Shown here in pieces: positions 38,389 to 46,827 of a stretch of DNA of 64,000 bases; the first letter of the stretch is position 1; each line of letters begins with the position of its first letter. The position numbers and the translations under genes were made by a program. The notes beneath the pieces were generated by a model. That model was not told the DNA's origin. It did not search any database and saw only the letters and a program-made list of their open reading frames with translations. Source of the stretch: Bifidobacterium mongoliense DSM 21395 (GTDB lineage Bacteria; Actinomycetota; Actinomycetes; Actinomycetales; Bifidobacteriaceae); contig NZ_JGZE01000010.1 in the NCBI RefSeq assembly GCF_000741285.1, forward strand, positions 1 through 64,000, read 5' to 3'.

Positions 38389-39264
38389 ATGAGTGACGAC
38401 ATGACCCTCTACCAGCGTGACCCCCAGTACATCCCGCGCATCGCCGCGGTGCACGACATGTGCGGCTATGGCAAATGCTCGCTCACCGCCGCCATCCCGA
38501 TTCTTTCGGCGGCCGGCTGCGACGTCTGCCCGGTACCGACCGCGTTGTTCTCCGCCCATACGAAGTACCGGGTGTTCACCTTCCATGACACCACTGCGAT
38601 TCTCGACGGATATCTGGACGCGTGGCAGCAGGAGGACGTCGACATCGACGGCGTGTACAGCGGCTTCCTCGGCTCGGCCGAACAGGTCGAGATCATCAAG
38701 CGCCTGTACCGCGAATATCCCCGGGCGCTGCGTCTGGTCGACCCGGTGATGGGCGACGCCGGCGCGATGTACCCGACCTATACCAAAGAGCTGTGCGCGG
38801 CCACCGGTGAGCTGGCCGACGGCGCCGATGTGCTCATGCCCAACCTCACCGAGGCGAGTCTCCTGACCGGACGGGACTACCCGGGCCAGAACATCGACGA
38901 CTCCCAGGTCGAACGGATACTGGGGGACCTGCTGTCCCTCGGCGCCAAGCACGTAGTGCTCAAAGGCATCGACCGCGAGGACGGCACGCTGCGCAACTAC
39001 GTCGCCAGCCGCGACGAGGGCGCCGCCGCCAAGCACGAACTCGTGCATGACAAGCTGCCCTACATGATCCACGGCACCGGCGATGCCTTCGCCTCATCGC
39101 TGTGCGGGGCGCTCATGGCCGGAAGGACGCTGCCGGAGTCGGCCCGGATCGCGGGCGAGTTCGTCCGCCACGCCATGGAGCACACCAGGCATCAGCCGCA
39201 TTTCGAGGATCGCGGCGTGAGCTTCGAACTCGACCTCGGCGAGCTCACCCAGTTGGTCCGCTGA
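38389..39264 (+). CDS. Pyridoxal/pyridoxamine kinase, PfkB-like (PdxY/PdxK type)
   Basis: 291-residue kinase that phosphorylates pyridoxal or related vitamers to make PLP. Begins with AAVHDMCGYGKCSLTAAIPIL, typical of COG2240; DPVMGDAGAMY (about 125), PNLTEASLLTG (about 150) and the ATP/anion-hole motif GTGDAFASSLCGAL (about 230) are present. Some relatives act on hydroxymethylpyrimidine instead; the cysteine in GYGKCSL is common in bifidobacterial copies. Start: ATG at 38389 behind GAAAGGCG. The divergent metY product uses PLP. The 3' end carries a 20-bp tandem duplication spanning the stop. Confidence 0.9.
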   Translation: MSDDMTLYQRDPQYIPRIAAVHDMCGYGKCSLTAAIPILSAAGCDVCPVPTALFSAHTKYRVFTFHDTTAILDGYLDAWQQEDVDIDGVYSGFLGSAEQVEIIKRLYREYPRALRLVDPVMGDAGAMYPTYTKELCAATGELADGADVLMPNLTEASLLTGRDYPGQNIDDSQVERILGDLLSLGAKHVVLKGIDREDGTLRNYVASRDEGAAAKHELVHDKLPYMIHGTGDAFASSLCGALMAGRTLPESARIAGEFVRHAMEHTRHQPHFEDRGVSFELDLGELTQLVR

Positions 39265-39290
39265 ATCCCGAGTTGGTCCGCTGAATCCCG
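39251..39290. repeat. 20-bp tandem duplication across the pyridoxal kinase stop codon
   Basis: A 20-bp unit beginning AGTTGGTCCGCTGA is present twice in succession (39251-39270, 39271-39290). The first copy includes the gene's own stop codon, so the second is non-coding. Confidence 0.9.
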
Positions 39291-39538
39291 CCACCCCCGC
39301 ATGGCGGCGGACCCAACGGAGGGGTTCGGATCGTTGCGCCGTGAGCCTGAAGGTTCGCGGCGCTTCTTGGTATCATCAAAGTAATCTTTCTTTGGTGTGA
39401 ATGACGAAAGACCACCCATGGCACAGTGGGACATAGCAGTGGTCTCGAAGAGGGAACGTTCGTCACGATGACGGTCGGCCCCATCTGTTTCTCGCTCGCT
39501 TGGGTTCAAGGGAACTGCCATGACGAGGAGGGATCACG

Positions 39539-42500
39539 ATGACGAACGACCATGTAGGCCATCCGCTGGGCAACGCGGATCACAGCCCCGGTGGTACCGA
39601 GGCCAATCGACCGGAGCACGAGCCCGGCAATCGAACCGAACAGCACAACGCGCCTGGAGCGCCGCTGAATGGCGGTATGCCAGGCGCGACTGTTTCCGGG
39701 AGCGGCAATGAAGCCGCACAGCCCCGGCAATCCTCGCCTTCGCAACCGTACGCGCCGAGTCCGCAGGGCCCGCAATCTCCCCCGGTCACCCAACAGGTTC
39801 CGGGCAATACGCCGCCTCCTTCGCGCAACCCCATGCTCGAGGACCTCGCGAAACCGCATACTTGGAAAGGCATAGGCATATCGACCGGCATAGGACTCGC
39901 CTCGGCCGTGATACTCGCACTGATCACGGCCGGGCTGCTGCTCATCGTGCAGGGCTCCATGCTGCGCGATATCAGCGCTTCATTGTCGGGACTGAGCGGT
40001 TCGAGCCAATCTGGCGGCATGTCGGATTCCGGGGCCGGGACGAACTTCCTCCAGATGCTGATTATCGCACTGGTGGCAGGCGTGTCAGGGCAATTCTCCG
40101 TGGAGGCGACGTCGGCGGCGGGTTCATTCGGATCGGTCACCGTCAATGCCTATCTGTGGTTGCCGGTCGGACTTTCCGGGGTCGCGCTGATGATCGGCGC
40201 GGCGTTCGGAGTCTTCCTCATCGCCCGCAGCGGCGGTCCTCGTGACCGTTGGTCCGTCGCCATCAACGCGGCGCTCGTCGGCGTGTGCTCCGCGTTGGTG
40301 TACCTCATCATCGCCGCATTGCTGCCGTCCTCAATCGGGACGGCTTCGGGTCTGGCATCAGGCACGCAGGTGACGCTCGGTGGGCTCACCGTGCGAACGG
40401 TGGCCATGGCGTTCCTCCTCGCCGGATCGGGCGCACTGGGCGGATACGCCCTGGCCGCATCCACACCGGATGCCGACAATCTCTTCTCCGCCGCATGGCG
40501 CTGGGCTCATCGGGCACGAGGTGCGGTGCGCACCGTGGTCGAATCGGTCGTCATCTACACGGCGGTCTTCACCGTCGTTGGCCTGCTGCTGCTCATCGCG
40601 GGCGCGATCAAGGGTCAGGAGATGACCGGACTGCTCCTCTTCCCGCTTCTGTTCCCGGCGCTGCCGATCCTCGTCTTCGTCGCCGCCGCGCTGGGCAGCG
40701 TGTCCGTGATCACCCCCGGCAATGCGGGGAGCATCTCGCTGTGGTCGAGCTCGTCCTCCAATCCCCCGGCGTGGTTGGTGATCATCGTGTTCGTGGTATT
40801 GCTGCTGACCTCCTTCTACATCGCCCTAAGGGTTTCCGCGAGGAACACCTACGATCCATCCCGCGCGGGCTGGGACAAGTCGTGGCGGTCACCGCTGATC
40901 ACCGCCGGCATCTGGCTGGTACTTTCCTTCCTCGTGGCGAGCTTCGCGGCGGGGATTCGTCTCTCCGGATCGTTGCCGTCGATGCTTTCGATGGCGGGCA
41001 GCGGCACCATGGCCAACGTCACGCTGTCCCCCGCACCGTGGTTCTTCATACTCGCCGCGCTCTGGGCGTTCCTTGTGGAGGTCGTGGCATTGACCTTCGG
41101 CCCCGCTGTGGTCAGATCGCAGCCCGGTCTGTGGAGGTTCCTCGTCGGCGGTACGGTTCCTGTCCAGGCTCCGACGGGCATGCAGGCACCAACGGTGACG
41201 ACTCCCGAGGGATCGCAGACCGCTGTGCACCAGACCTCTGTGCTTCAGAACGCTGGGCCCCAGACCGCCGTTCAGCCTCCCGCGATGCAGGGGCAGCCGA
41301 TGCCCCAACCCATCCAAGGCGCACCGGCCGGTCAGTACCCCCAGACTGATCAGTACCCACAATCGGGTCAGCAACCTCAACCGGGTCAATATCCCCCGCC
41401 TGGCGCATATCCTCCGGGCATCGCTCCTGCACCGATGTATACCGCCGCCGGCGCCCCGGCAATCGGCCAGACTGGTACGGCTCCCATACCGACCGGAGCG
41501 CCCATGGGAGTCCCCATGGCGCCTCCCGCAGCCGCCGTACCGGCGAAGCCGATGAGTGCACAGGCGAAACGCATGATCATCATCGCCGCCATCGTCGTGG
41601 CGGTTCTGGCAGCGCTGGGCATCGCCTACTCCGTGCTGAATGCCACGGTGTTCGGAGCTCGGCCTGTTGCCGAACGGTACCTGCAATCGATCGAATCCGG
41701 CCAGTACGAGCGGGCGAACGGCATCGCTGACCCTCAGCTCGAGGGCGGCCGCGACGCTCTCCTCAAAGACAATGCGGCGAAAGCTGGCAAGCGCATGTCC
41801 AACGTCCAGATCAGCGCGACCCGAAGCAACGGCAATGTGGAAACAGTGTCGTTCACCTACACCGTCGCGGGCAGAATGCAGTCGGACACGATATCCGTCT
41901 CCCCCAGTGGTTCCCGTTATCTGTTCTTCAAGAACTGGAAGGTGACCACGCCCCCGCTCAAGGATCTTGCGGTCTCCACCACCGACTCCATGACGGCTCT
42001 GGATATCAACGGCATCACGGTGACGGAGAAGAACGCGTCGGAGGCGTCCGGGAGCGGTTCCTCCGCCATGACGTTCAAGGTGTATCCGGGCGAGTATGCG
42101 GTCAGCGCCCATAAGTCCAAGTACGTCACCAGCGACACGGTCACCGTCGTGGCCGCCAGCCGGTATTCCGCCACCGCGCGAGCAATCAGGCCGAAAGCCA
42201 CCAGACAGCTCACCACCGATATCGAGGCGGCGATCAAGCAGAAGCTCGACGTATGCGCACGATCCACCGAGATGGCGCCCCCGGGCTGCCCCATCCGTGG
42301 ATACGCCTTCTACGGCGACGATTCGTACAAGGACATCAAGTGGAGCATCACGAGCTATCCGCGGGTCTCGTCGGTCTCCCCGACCGGCGGAAGCTTCTAT
42401 ACCAGCCGGGGATCCGCGACGCTGTCCTATCAGCAGAAGTCCTTCTTCGATGATTCCTGGGAACCGCAAAGCGACAGGACGAGCATCTACCTCTCAGGCA

Positions 42501-42556
42501 GCTTCACCTTGAACGGCGATGAACTCAAAGTGGATCTGGATGACAGCGGGTACTGA
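39539..42556 (+). CDS. Large multi-domain membrane protein, unknown function
   Basis: 1005 residues, not assigned to a named family. Parts: Pro/Gln/Asn-rich cytoplasmic start (1-105); a polytopic region with about 9-11 helices (about 110-540, e.g. GIGLASAVILALITAGLLLIV, LVGVCSALVYLIIAALL); a Gln/Pro/Tyr-rich linker (about 545-670, repeats of QYPQ and QPGQ); one helix at about 678-702 (RMIIIAAIVVAVLAALGIAY); and an extracellular part whose start (YLQSIESGQYERANGIAD) and beta-rich follow-on recall TcaA/YvbJ-type stalks. Two cysteines near 904 and 916 may form a disulfide. The ATG at 39539 has GAGGAGGG 7 bases upstream. Monocistronic by context. Confidence 0.85.
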   Translation: MTNDHVGHPLGNADHSPGGTEANRPEHEPGNRTEQHNAPGAPLNGGMPGATVSGSGNEAAQPRQSSPSQPYAPSPQGPQSPPVTQQVPGNTPPPSRNPMLEDLAKPHTWKGIGISTGIGLASAVILALITAGLLLIVQGSMLRDISASLSGLSGSSQSGGMSDSGAGTNFLQMLIIALVAGVSGQFSVEATSAAGSFGSVTVNAYLWLPVGLSGVALMIGAAFGVFLIARSGGPRDRWSVAINAALVGVCSALVYLIIAALLPSSIGTASGLASGTQVTLGGLTVRTVAMAFLLAGSGALGGYALAASTPDADNLFSAAWRWAHRARGAVRTVVESVVIYTAVFTVVGLLLLIAGAIKGQEMTGLLLFPLLFPALPILVFVAAALGSVSVITPGNAGSISLWSSSSSNPPAWLVIIVFVVLLLTSFYIALRVSARNTYDPSRAGWDKSWRSPLITAGIWLVLSFLVASFAAGIRLSGSLPSMLSMAGSGTMANVTLSPAPWFFILAALWAFLVEVVALTFGPAVVRSQPGLWRFLVGGTVPVQAPTGMQAPTVTTPEGSQTAVHQTSVLQNAGPQTAVQPPAMQGQPMPQPIQGAPAGQYPQTDQYPQSGQQPQPGQYPPPGAYPPGIAPAPMYTAAGAPAIGQTGTAPIPTGAPMGVPMAPPAAAVPAKPMSAQAKRMIIIAAIVVAVLAALGIAYSVLNATVFGARPVAERYLQSIESGQYERANGIADPQLEGGRDALLKDNAAKAGKRMSNVQISATRSNGNVETVSFTYTVAGRMQSDTISVSPSGSRYLFFKNWKVTTPPLKDLAVSTTDSMTALDINGITVTEKNASEASGSGSSAMTFKVYPGEYAVSAHKSKYVTSDTVTVVAASRYSATARAIRPKATRQLTTDIEAAIKQKLDVCARSTEMAPPGCPIRGYAFYGDDSYKDIKWSITSYPRVSSVSPTGGSFYTSRGSATLSYQQKSFFDDSWEPQSDRTSIYLSGSFTLNGDELKVDLDDSGY

Positions 42557-42610
42557 TCGCAGAGAGCGACGATAGGCACTGAAGTATTGATGGTACGGCG
42601 TTGATGACCG

Positions 42611-42649
42611 CCGCGCATGGCCGGATGGCGACATCCCCACCATGCGCGG
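42611..42649 (+). terminator. Hairpin downstream of the 1005-residue protein gene
   Basis: CCGCGCATGG and CCATGCGCGG form a perfect 10-bp stem with a 19-base loop, 54 bp past the stop codon. No U-run follows, so termination is only suggested. Confidence 0.5.
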
Positions 42650-42778
42650 CACCACCATCGCTGTAATACACCCTGAGTAGCGACGCGCCCTTCGTGGTGA
42701 CACACCCACGGGCCTGCCTTCGACCACATGACCCGTGAGACCCGACGTCGGCCACGCGACCATGGTGAACTGGTGCCC

Positions 42779-43246
42779 ATGAACGCAACCACCGGCAGCA
42801 TAGGCAATCTCAGCAATCTCAGTACCATAGGCAACGTGGGCACCACAGACCGCCCGAACCCCACACCGTCATCCTCACGGGCGCCCTCGGAACCACATGC
42901 GTTGGGCGTCTGGGGGGAACGCTTCGCCCGTGATTGGCTCGAGCAACGGGGATGGTCGTTCCTGGACGCCAACTGGCAGACGCGATACGGCGAGTTGGAT
43001 CTCGTGATGCTCGACCCGGCGCGCACCCTGGTCTTCGTCGAAGTCAAGACACGGCGCACGACGAGGTACGGCACCCCGCAGGAGGCGGTGACCGCGCACA
43101 AACGCCTCGCCCTGCGACGGGCGGGGGCGCAATGGCTGCTCGACCCGGACCATCGGATCAGACACGCCGGCGTGCGGTTCGACGTGGTGGCGCTCACCGT
43201 CACCGCACCCTCCCCGATCGTCACGCATCTCTCGGGGGCTTTCTGA
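42779..43246 (+). CDS. YraN/UPF0102 family nuclease-like protein
   Basis: 155 residues with a variable Ser/Thr/Asn-rich start (to about 38), then the UPF0102 domain, related to Holliday-junction-type endonucleases: GVWGERFARDWLEQRGW, the acidic pair region YGELDLVMLD, and VFVEVKTRRTTRYG with the E-x-K centre. Function is not established; members cluster with comM/dprA and rnhB. The start is uncertain between ATG 42779 and ATG 42728. Its stop TGA shares one base with the ATG of comM, so coupled translation is expected. Confidence 0.85.
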   Translation: MNATTGSIGNLSNLSTIGNVGTTDRPNPTPSSSRAPSEPHALGVWGERFARDWLEQRGWSFLDANWQTRYGELDLVMLDPARTLVFVEVKTRRTTRYGTPQEAVTAHKRLALRRAGAQWLLDPDHRIRHAGVRFDVVALTVTAPSPIVTHLSGAF

Positions 43247-44775
43247 TGGCGGTGGGCGGGGCGATTTCGGTCGGACTCATCGGTCTCAAACCGTTCCTCA
43301 TCCACATCCAGGCCTTCGTATCGCCCGGCCTGCCCTATTTCTCGATCATCGGTCTGCCCGACGCCTCGTTGAGCGAAGCGAGGGAACGGGTCAAATCGGC
43401 ATGCACGGCCAGCGGATTCTCCTGGCCGGCGACCCGGGTCACGGTCAACATGTCACCCGCGTCACTGCCCAAACGCGGGTCCTCGCATGATCTGGCGATA
43501 GCGGCCGGCGTGCTCAGCGCGGCCGGTGCCATCCCCCATGACTGCATGACCGACACCATCGTGCTCGGCGAAGTCAATCTCGACGGTTCCATCCTGCCGA
43601 TCAACGGGGTGCTGCCCATCCTGCTGCATGCCAGGGAGCGGGGCATCGAACGCGTGATCATCCCCGAAGCCAACGCCCAGGAGGCGGCATTGGTCGGCGG
43701 GCTGACCACCGTACGGCTACGCCATGTCGGACAGCTCATCGAAATGATGGGCGGCAGCGCGCGCTATCGGACCCTGGAGGAATCCGACGCGGCCGCGGCA
43801 CGAGACACGGGGGACGTCGATACCGAACCGCCGGGTGACATGAACGAGGTCATCGGCCAGGACTACACGAAATGGGCGCTGCAGGTGGCCGCCGCCGGAG
43901 GCCACCACATCCTCATGACGGGACCGCCCGGATCAGGTAAGACCATGCTCGCCATGAGGATGCCCGGCATCATGAGCCCGCTCAATGAGCAGGAGCAGCT
44001 CGAGGTCGCTTCCATCCGCTCCCTGTGCGGCACGTTGCGCGCCCATGGAGTCAGTCCCCTGCCGCCGTTCGAGGCGCCGCACCACACCGCTTCGACCGCG
44101 GCGCTCGTGGGCGGGGGCAGCGGCGTGGCACAGCCGGGCGCGATCACCCGGGCGCATCGCGGCGTGCTGTTCATGGATGAGGCCCCGGAGTTCTCGCCAC
44201 GATCGCTGCAGACCCTGCGAGAACCGTTGGAATCCGGATTCGTGGCGCTCTCCAGAGCCAAAGGCACGACGTATTACCCGGCCCTCTTCCAACTCGTGAT
44301 GTCCGCCAACCCGTGCCCCTGCGGCTATGGCTATGGCGACGGCGAGCGCTGCACCTGCCGCGAACGGGACCGGATACGCTACTTCTCACGCCTGTCAGGT
44401 CCCATCCTCGATCGCATCGACATCCAGGTCGAGGTGCCGCCCGTCACGCGCATCGCGGCGACGGCCGCTACGAGCGGCGAGACCAGCGCCGAGATGCGCG
44501 CCACCGTCGAACGCGCGAGATCGGCGGCCCAGGAACGCTTCTCTCGACAGCAATGGACATGCAACGCCCGGGCGAACGGTGGCTGGCTGCGCGAACACAC
44601 CTCTCCGAAGGCCCTGGCCCTCATCAACCACGCCATGGAGCGCCATCGTCTGAGCCTGCGCGGCGCGGACCGCGCCATGCGCCTGGCATGGACGCTCGCC
44701 GATCTCGCGGGCCGAAACTCGCCCGGCGTCGAGGAGATGACACAAGGCATATCACTGAGAACGAGGGCCTCATGA
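43246..44775 (+). CDS. comM: ComM/YifB family Mg-chelatase-like AAA+ ATPase
   Basis: 509-residue AAA+ protein; ComM in other bacteria is a branch-migration helicase acting in natural transformation. N-terminal ChlI-like/Lon-type domain (about 1-170: GLIGLKPFLIHIQAFVSPG, FSIIGLPDASLSEARERVK), Walker A GPPGSGKTMLA near 227, Walker B LFMDEAPEF near 308, a zinc-type Cys cluster NPCPCGYGYGDGERCTCR near 352, and a C-terminal helical domain with SLRGADRAMRLAWTLADL. The ATG at 43246 overlaps the yraN stop by 1 base, and its own stop overlaps dprA by 4 bases. Confidence 0.95.
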   Translation: MAVGGAISVGLIGLKPFLIHIQAFVSPGLPYFSIIGLPDASLSEARERVKSACTASGFSWPATRVTVNMSPASLPKRGSSHDLAIAAGVLSAAGAIPHDCMTDTIVLGEVNLDGSILPINGVLPILLHARERGIERVIIPEANAQEAALVGGLTTVRLRHVGQLIEMMGGSARYRTLEESDAAAARDTGDVDTEPPGDMNEVIGQDYTKWALQVAAAGGHHILMTGPPGSGKTMLAMRMPGIMSPLNEQEQLEVASIRSLCGTLRAHGVSPLPPFEAPHHTASTAALVGGGSGVAQPGAITRAHRGVLFMDEAPEFSPRSLQTLREPLESGFVALSRAKGTTYYPALFQLVMSANPCPCGYGYGDGERCTCRERDRIRYFSRLSGPILDRIDIQVEVPPVTRIAATAATSGETSAEMRATVERARSAAQERFSRQQWTCNARANGGWLREHTSPKALALINHAMERHRLSLRGADRAMRLAWTLADLAGRNSPGVEEMTQGISLRTRAS

Positions 44776-46328
44776 CACGACATCCCACAACCGGACCGCC
44801 GGACCACCAGACGGTGTCCCGTGCGCTGCTCACCCACTGCATCGACAGCGCCGACGCGCTCATGTTCGCCACGATGAAGGGCTCGGGTGACGCCACGGAA
44901 GTGGCACGCCTGCTGTGCGCGATCCATGCGGGCGATACCGGTCGTGACGATCTGGAGCGCCTGTTCGCCCGCGGCCTGGTGCGTTGGGGCCGACGCGTGA
45001 CCCCATCGGCCATCCAGGCGTTCCGCAAGGCCCTGGTCTGCTGGCTCACGAGGCTGGACACCCTGCCCTGTCTGGACACCGAGCCGTTGGGTGACCATTT
45101 CACCAACCACGGGACGTTGTGGATCATCGCGCCGCATAGCCCGTGGTGGCCCACCCAACTCGACGACCTCTCCATCCGCAAGGACTGGGCACCTCCCCTG
45201 TGTCTGTGGGGACGGGGCGATGTGGATGCTCTGGTCAGCTGCCCGCACCCCGTGGCGATCGTCGGTTCACGCGGGTGCGACGACTACGGCCGCGAGGTGG
45301 CCCGGGAATTGGGACGATCCGCGGCCGACGCGGGCCATCTCGTCGTCTCCGGAGGCGCGATGGGTACGGATGCGGCCGCCCACTGGGGTGCAATCGAGGC
45401 CATGGGGCAACGCGTCGACGACGCATTCCGACGACGATGCGGCAGAACGATCGCGGTCTTCGCCGGAGGACTGGACCATATCGGTCCACGCGTCAACGAC
45501 AGGCTGTTCGCCCGCATCCTCGAGCACGGCGGGGCTCTGGTGAGCGAGCTGTGCCCGGACGCCATCCCCGAACCACGACGATTTCTGCTGCGCAACCGTA
45601 TCATCGCGGCACTGGCCACCACCATTGTGGTCACGCAGGCGCGGCGGCGTTCCGGCGCCTTGAACACCGCCAACTGGGCGGCGGACCTGGGTCGCGACGT
45701 CCACGCCGTCCCCGGCGACATCACCGCACCACGCAACGCGGGGTGCAACCGGCTCATTCACGAGAGCAAGGCCACGATCCTATGCACCACAGAGGCCATC
45801 GACGACATCTGCCATGCCCCGCACGACGCCCTGACCCCACTGGATGACACGGCGCCGTCATTGCACGATGCAGAGCCGCCTCCGCTCGGGACAACATCTC
45901 CACTGCTCGACACGACATCCCCATCGCTCGGGACAGCCCCACAGGCGCATGAAGTGGTTTCCCCTCCGCACGGAAAGGGCGTCCCTCCACCACCGACCGA
46001 CATGACATCCCGCCACCGCGATGCCCCGGGAGATGGCGGAGCATGCGCATCACCGGCAACGGTAGCGCCGGCCACGGTAGCGCCGGCCACATCCCCTGCG
46101 CCGGTATTCCCGGAGCCGGTATCCGCAGCCGCCGTGCTCGATGCCCTCCGCCGGTGCGGGGCACGTTCCCGCGGGGCGGGTGCCGATGAGGTGTTGGCGG
46201 CGTTGCAGGAGGGAATCGGTCACGATACGCCCCGGGTGACGATACGCGATCTCATGGGCGTCCTGGGTCTCATGGAACTGGATGGCACGATCAGGTTCGA
46301 ACGCGGCCGCATCACACCATGTCCGTAA
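44772..46328 (+). CDS. dprA: DNA-processing protein DprA with an expanded linker
   Basis: 518 residues; DprA binds incoming single strands and loads RecA. SAM-like N-terminal part (1-110), then a Rossmann fold (about 150-345): VAIVGSRGCDDYGREVA, SGGAMGTDAAAHWGA, AVFAGGLDHIGPRVN, PEPRRFLLRNRIIAAL and RSGALNTANWAADLGRDVHAVPG. Residues about 355-446 are a Pro/Thr/Ser-rich low-complexity stretch, including two ATVAP units, absent from compact DprA (about 290-400 residues). A winged-helix domain closes the protein (447-518). ATG overlaps the comM stop (ATGA). Part of yraN-comM-dprA. Confidence 0.93.
   Translation: MTRHPTTGPPDHQTVSRALLTHCIDSADALMFATMKGSGDATEVARLLCAIHAGDTGRDDLERLFARGLVRWGRRVTPSAIQAFRKALVCWLTRLDTLPCLDTEPLGDHFTNHGTLWIIAPHSPWWPTQLDDLSIRKDWAPPLCLWGRGDVDALVSCPHPVAIVGSRGCDDYGREVARELGRSAADAGHLVVSGGAMGTDAAAHWGAIEAMGQRVDDAFRRRCGRTIAVFAGGLDHIGPRVNDRLFARILEHGGALVSELCPDAIPEPRRFLLRNRIIAALATTIVVTQARRRSGALNTANWAADLGRDVHAVPGDITAPRNAGCNRLIHESKATILCTTEAIDDICHAPHDALTPLDDTAPSLHDAEPPPLGTTSPLLDTTSPSLGTAPQAHEVVSPPHGKGVPPPPTDMTSRHRDAPGDGGACASPATVAPATVAPATSPAPVFPEPVSAAAVLDALRRCGARSRGAGADEVLAALQEGIGHDTPRVTIRDLMGVLGLMELDGTIRFERGRITPCP
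46061..46090. repeat. 15-bp tandem repeat in dprA
   Basis: GGTAGCGCCGGCCAC occurs twice head to tail and encodes part of the Ala-Thr-Val-Ala-Pro repeats in the DprA linker. Confidence 0.85.
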
Positions 46329-46354
46329 CGGAGCGGTAATGGAAGCAATCGCCC

Positions 46355-46699
46355 TCACGCCTGCCATTGGAACCGGGAGAGGTCCACCAGCCACCCCTCG
46401 GCTCCGGCGTTGCCCCGCTCGCTCACGGGAGGCACGAACCCCACGCCCTCCCCCTCGAGCAGCTCTCGTTGCCGTTCGGGCCCGCCGAACGCGAAGCCCG
46501 GAGCCATCGACCCGTCGCGGAACACGACGCGATGACAGGGGATCACCCCGGGCTCGGGGTTCTCATGCAAGGCGTAGCCGACGATGCGCGCGTTGCGGGG
46601 ATTGCCCGCGAGCGCCGCTACCTGGCCATAGGTCGCCACGGACCCGGCCGGTATGCGCCGGACCACCTCATAGACCTTGCTGCTGAACGACTCCGCCAT
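46355..46699 (-). CDS. Small MGMT-family DNA alkyltransferase (C-terminal domain only)
   Basis: 114-residue protein consisting of the O6-alkylguanine-DNA alkyltransferase fold's DNA-binding half: YEVVRRIPAGSVATYGQVAALAG, the arginine-finger helix RNARIVGYAL and active-site region IPCHRVVFRDG. The Cys in PCHR is kept, unlike ATL proteins, which have Trp there (PWHR), so it may transfer alkyl groups even though the N-terminal domain is missing. Start: ATG 46699, with GGTGGTGCGGG upstream. It converges with dprA, separated by 26 bp. Confidence 0.85.
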   Translation of the reverse strand: MAESFSSKVYEVVRRIPAGSVATYGQVAALAGNPRNARIVGYALHENPEPGVIPCHRVVFRDGSMAPGFAFGGPERQRELLEGEGVGFVPPVSERGNAGAEGWLVDLSRFQWQA

Positions 46700-46827
46700 G
46701 CCCGCACCACCTTCCACCTCTCGATTGTCCACCAGGCGCTGGCGCGGCGCAAGGCCCGCCGATCAGGTCAACACGCGCCACGGAGCCCGGCCACGGCTTC
46801 GTCCGATGCTGTGCGAGAATCGGGGGT

